Of a stretch of 13,924 nt of DNA, positions 12,723 to 13,924 are shown piece by piece (the first letter of the stretch is position 1; each line of letters begins with the position of its first letter). The DNA is from an uncultured Mucispirillum sp. GTDB lineage: Bacteria; Chrysiogenota; Deferribacteres; Deferribacterales; Mucispirillaceae. Made by a program: the position numbers and the translations under genes. The notes beneath the pieces are model-generated. The model ran no database searches. It saw nothing but the letters and a program-made list of their open reading frames with translations, and had not been told where the DNA came from. The DNA lies in NCBI GenBank assembly GCA_945929285.1, contig CAMEOC010000002.1, positions 1 through 13,924 on the forward strand. The letters are read 5' to 3'.

Positions 12723-13924
12723 ATGTTATCTGTAATTATTTTAGCAGCAGGCAAAGGCACAAGAATGAAATCTGAAACTCCAAAAGTGCTTTTTCATGCT
12801 GCTGGTAAGCCTATGATAGATTATACCATTGAATTAAGTAAAACCTTAAACCCAAATAAAATTATAGTTGTTACAGGCAATATGTCTGAAACTGTGCAGG
12901 AATATTTAAAAGAATCTTCTGTGGAGTTTGCTCTGCAAAAAGAACAGCATGGCACAGCAGATGCTGTTATGGCTGCCATTGATTATATAGATGATAATGG
13001 CAAAGTACTTATTTTATGCGGCGATATGCCTTTAATAAAAGAAGAAACCATAAAAAGTTTTATAGATAGCGTTACTGAAGATGTGGCATTTATTAGTGTT
13101 AAAATGAAACAGCCTAAAGGCTATGGTAGAATTGTGCGTTCATCTGATAATAAAGTTATTAAAATTGTGGAAGAAAAAGATGCCAATGAATATGAAAAGC
13201 GTATAAATGAAGTAAATACTGGTGTTTATTTATGTGATGGGAAAGAGCTTAAAAAACGCCTTGCCTTAATTGATAATAATAATGCTCAAAACGAATACTA
13301 TTTAACAGATATTATCCGCGGTGGTGCAGAAGCTTTTATTGCAGATGATGAAAAAGAGTTTATGGGCGTAAATGATAGAATACAGCTTTGCACTGCTTCT
13401 AAAATATTATACAGGCAGCGGGCAGAAAAATATATGGCAGACGGGGTGACAATTATTGACCCAGATTCCTGCTATATAGACTGTGGTGTAACCATAGGTA
13501 AAGACAGCCTTATATACCCAAATGTATTTTTAGAAAAAGGCACAAAGGTTAGTAAAAATGTTATAATCCGTTCTGGCTGCCGTTTATATAAAGCAATTAT
13601 TGAAGAAAATGTGGAAATAAAAGATAATACATTAATAGAAGATTCTTATATAGGCAGTGGCTCATCTGTTGGCCCAATGGCTCATCTTCGCCCAGGCTCA
13701 CACCTTGAAAAAGATAATAAAGTAGGCAACTTTGTGGAGCTTAAGAAAGCTAAAATGGGTGAAGGCTCAAAAGCAAGCCACCTTACATATTTAGGTGATG
13801 CCACTTTAGGAAAAAATGTAAATATTGGCTGCGGCACAATTACATGTAATTATGACGGCTATAATAAATACCAGACTATAATAGATGATAATGTATTTAT
13901 TGGCAGTGATACTCAGATGGTTGC
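12723..13924 (+). CDS. glmU: Bifunctional UDP-GlcNAc pyrophosphorylase / glucosamine-1-P N-acetyltransferase (cut at window edge)
   Basis: GlmU makes UDP-N-acetylglucosamine in the cytosol in two steps: acetylation of glucosamine-1-phosphate by the C-terminal domain and uridylyl transfer by the N-terminal domain. The fragment has 400 full codons. Uridylyltransferase motifs: LAAGKGTRMKS at 7-17, then QKEQHGTADAV and LCGDMPL. The left-handed beta-helix part includes RPGSHLEKDNKVGNFVEL and KASHLTYLGDATLG, with the conserved lysines and histidine, and IGCGTITCNYDG. The last 50 or so residues are beyond the window. The start is ATG 12723, six bases after GAGG (12713-12716). It is a core gene divergent from the cassette and marks the right border. 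Its product feeds peptidoglycan, lipopolysaccharide and amino-sugar pathways. Confidence 0.97.
   Translation, partial: MLSVIILAAGKGTRMKSETPKVLFHAAGKPMIDYTIELSKTLNPNKIIVVTGNMSETVQEYLKESSVEFALQKEQHGTADAVMAAIDYIDDNGKVLILCGDMPLIKEETIKSFIDSVTEDVAFISVKMKQPKGYGRIVRSSDNKVIKIVEEKDANEYEKRINEVNTGVYLCDGKELKKRLALIDNNNAQNEYYLTDIIRGGAEAFIADDEKEFMGVNDRIQLCTASKILYRQRAEKYMADGVTIIDPDSCYIDCGVTIGKDSLIYPNVFLEKGTKVSKNVIIRSGCRLYKAIIEENVEIKDNTLIEDSYIGSGSSVGPMAHLRPGSHLEKDNKVGNFVELKKAKMGEGSKASHLTYLGDATLGKNVNIGCGTITCNYDGYNKYQTIIDDNVFIGSDTQMV

Overview
The window is AT-rich bacterial DNA. It carries a flagellin gene at the left edge and glmU at the right edge, with an accessory cassette between them. Two sigma28-type promoters upstream of flagellin, no lipobox on the binding proteins and a house-style glmU suggest a motile, probably Gram-negative anaerobe or gut/mucus-type bacterium. 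The flagellin N-terminus and base composition would suit Deferribacterota such as Mucispirillum, but that is a guess and I cannot name the species. By hand count of sample lines, glmU is about one third G+C, while parts of the cassette fall to about 17-23%.

Layout. Positions 1-448 (-) hold the 5' part of flagellin. Positions 449-888 are an unusually long flagellin leader (about 430 nt) behind tandem sigma28 promoters, with several possible RNA control elements. Positions 972-2249 (+) encode a DUF4910/M28-like aminopeptidase-fold protein with a C-terminal winged helix. Its end overlaps, tail to tail, a long minus-strand gene run. In transcription order from a promoter near 12.6 kb that run is: periplasmic binding protein 2, a permease relic, an ATPase pseudogene, AMP-forming ligase 2, an acyl carrier protein (ACP) pseudogene, an N-acyltransferase relic, then binding protein 1, permease, ATPase, AMP-forming ligase 1, ACP, an AAC(3)-fold N-acyltransferase, and a three-part protein (Rossmann-like, SGNH-like and CitC-type nucleotidylyltransferase). 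The glmU gene (12723 to the edge, +) is divergent.

The main result is that the run is a decayed tandem duplication. The five genes from binding protein to ACP, plus the start of the acyltransferase, occur twice in the same order with the same junctions. In the upstream copy only the binding protein and ligase stay open; the permease is almost deleted, the ATPase has lost its core, and the ACP and acyltransferase survive only as noncoding relics.

Working model (inference): a small organic acid is captured by either binding protein and imported by the single intact TauBC-like transporter. Either AMP-forming ligase activates it, and it is loaded on the 71-residue ACP. The AAC(3)-fold enzyme then transfers it to the amine of a sugar or similar acceptor, perhaps on a surface or flagellar glycan. 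I do not recognise this exact combination as a named system; the imported acid and the acceptor are unknown.
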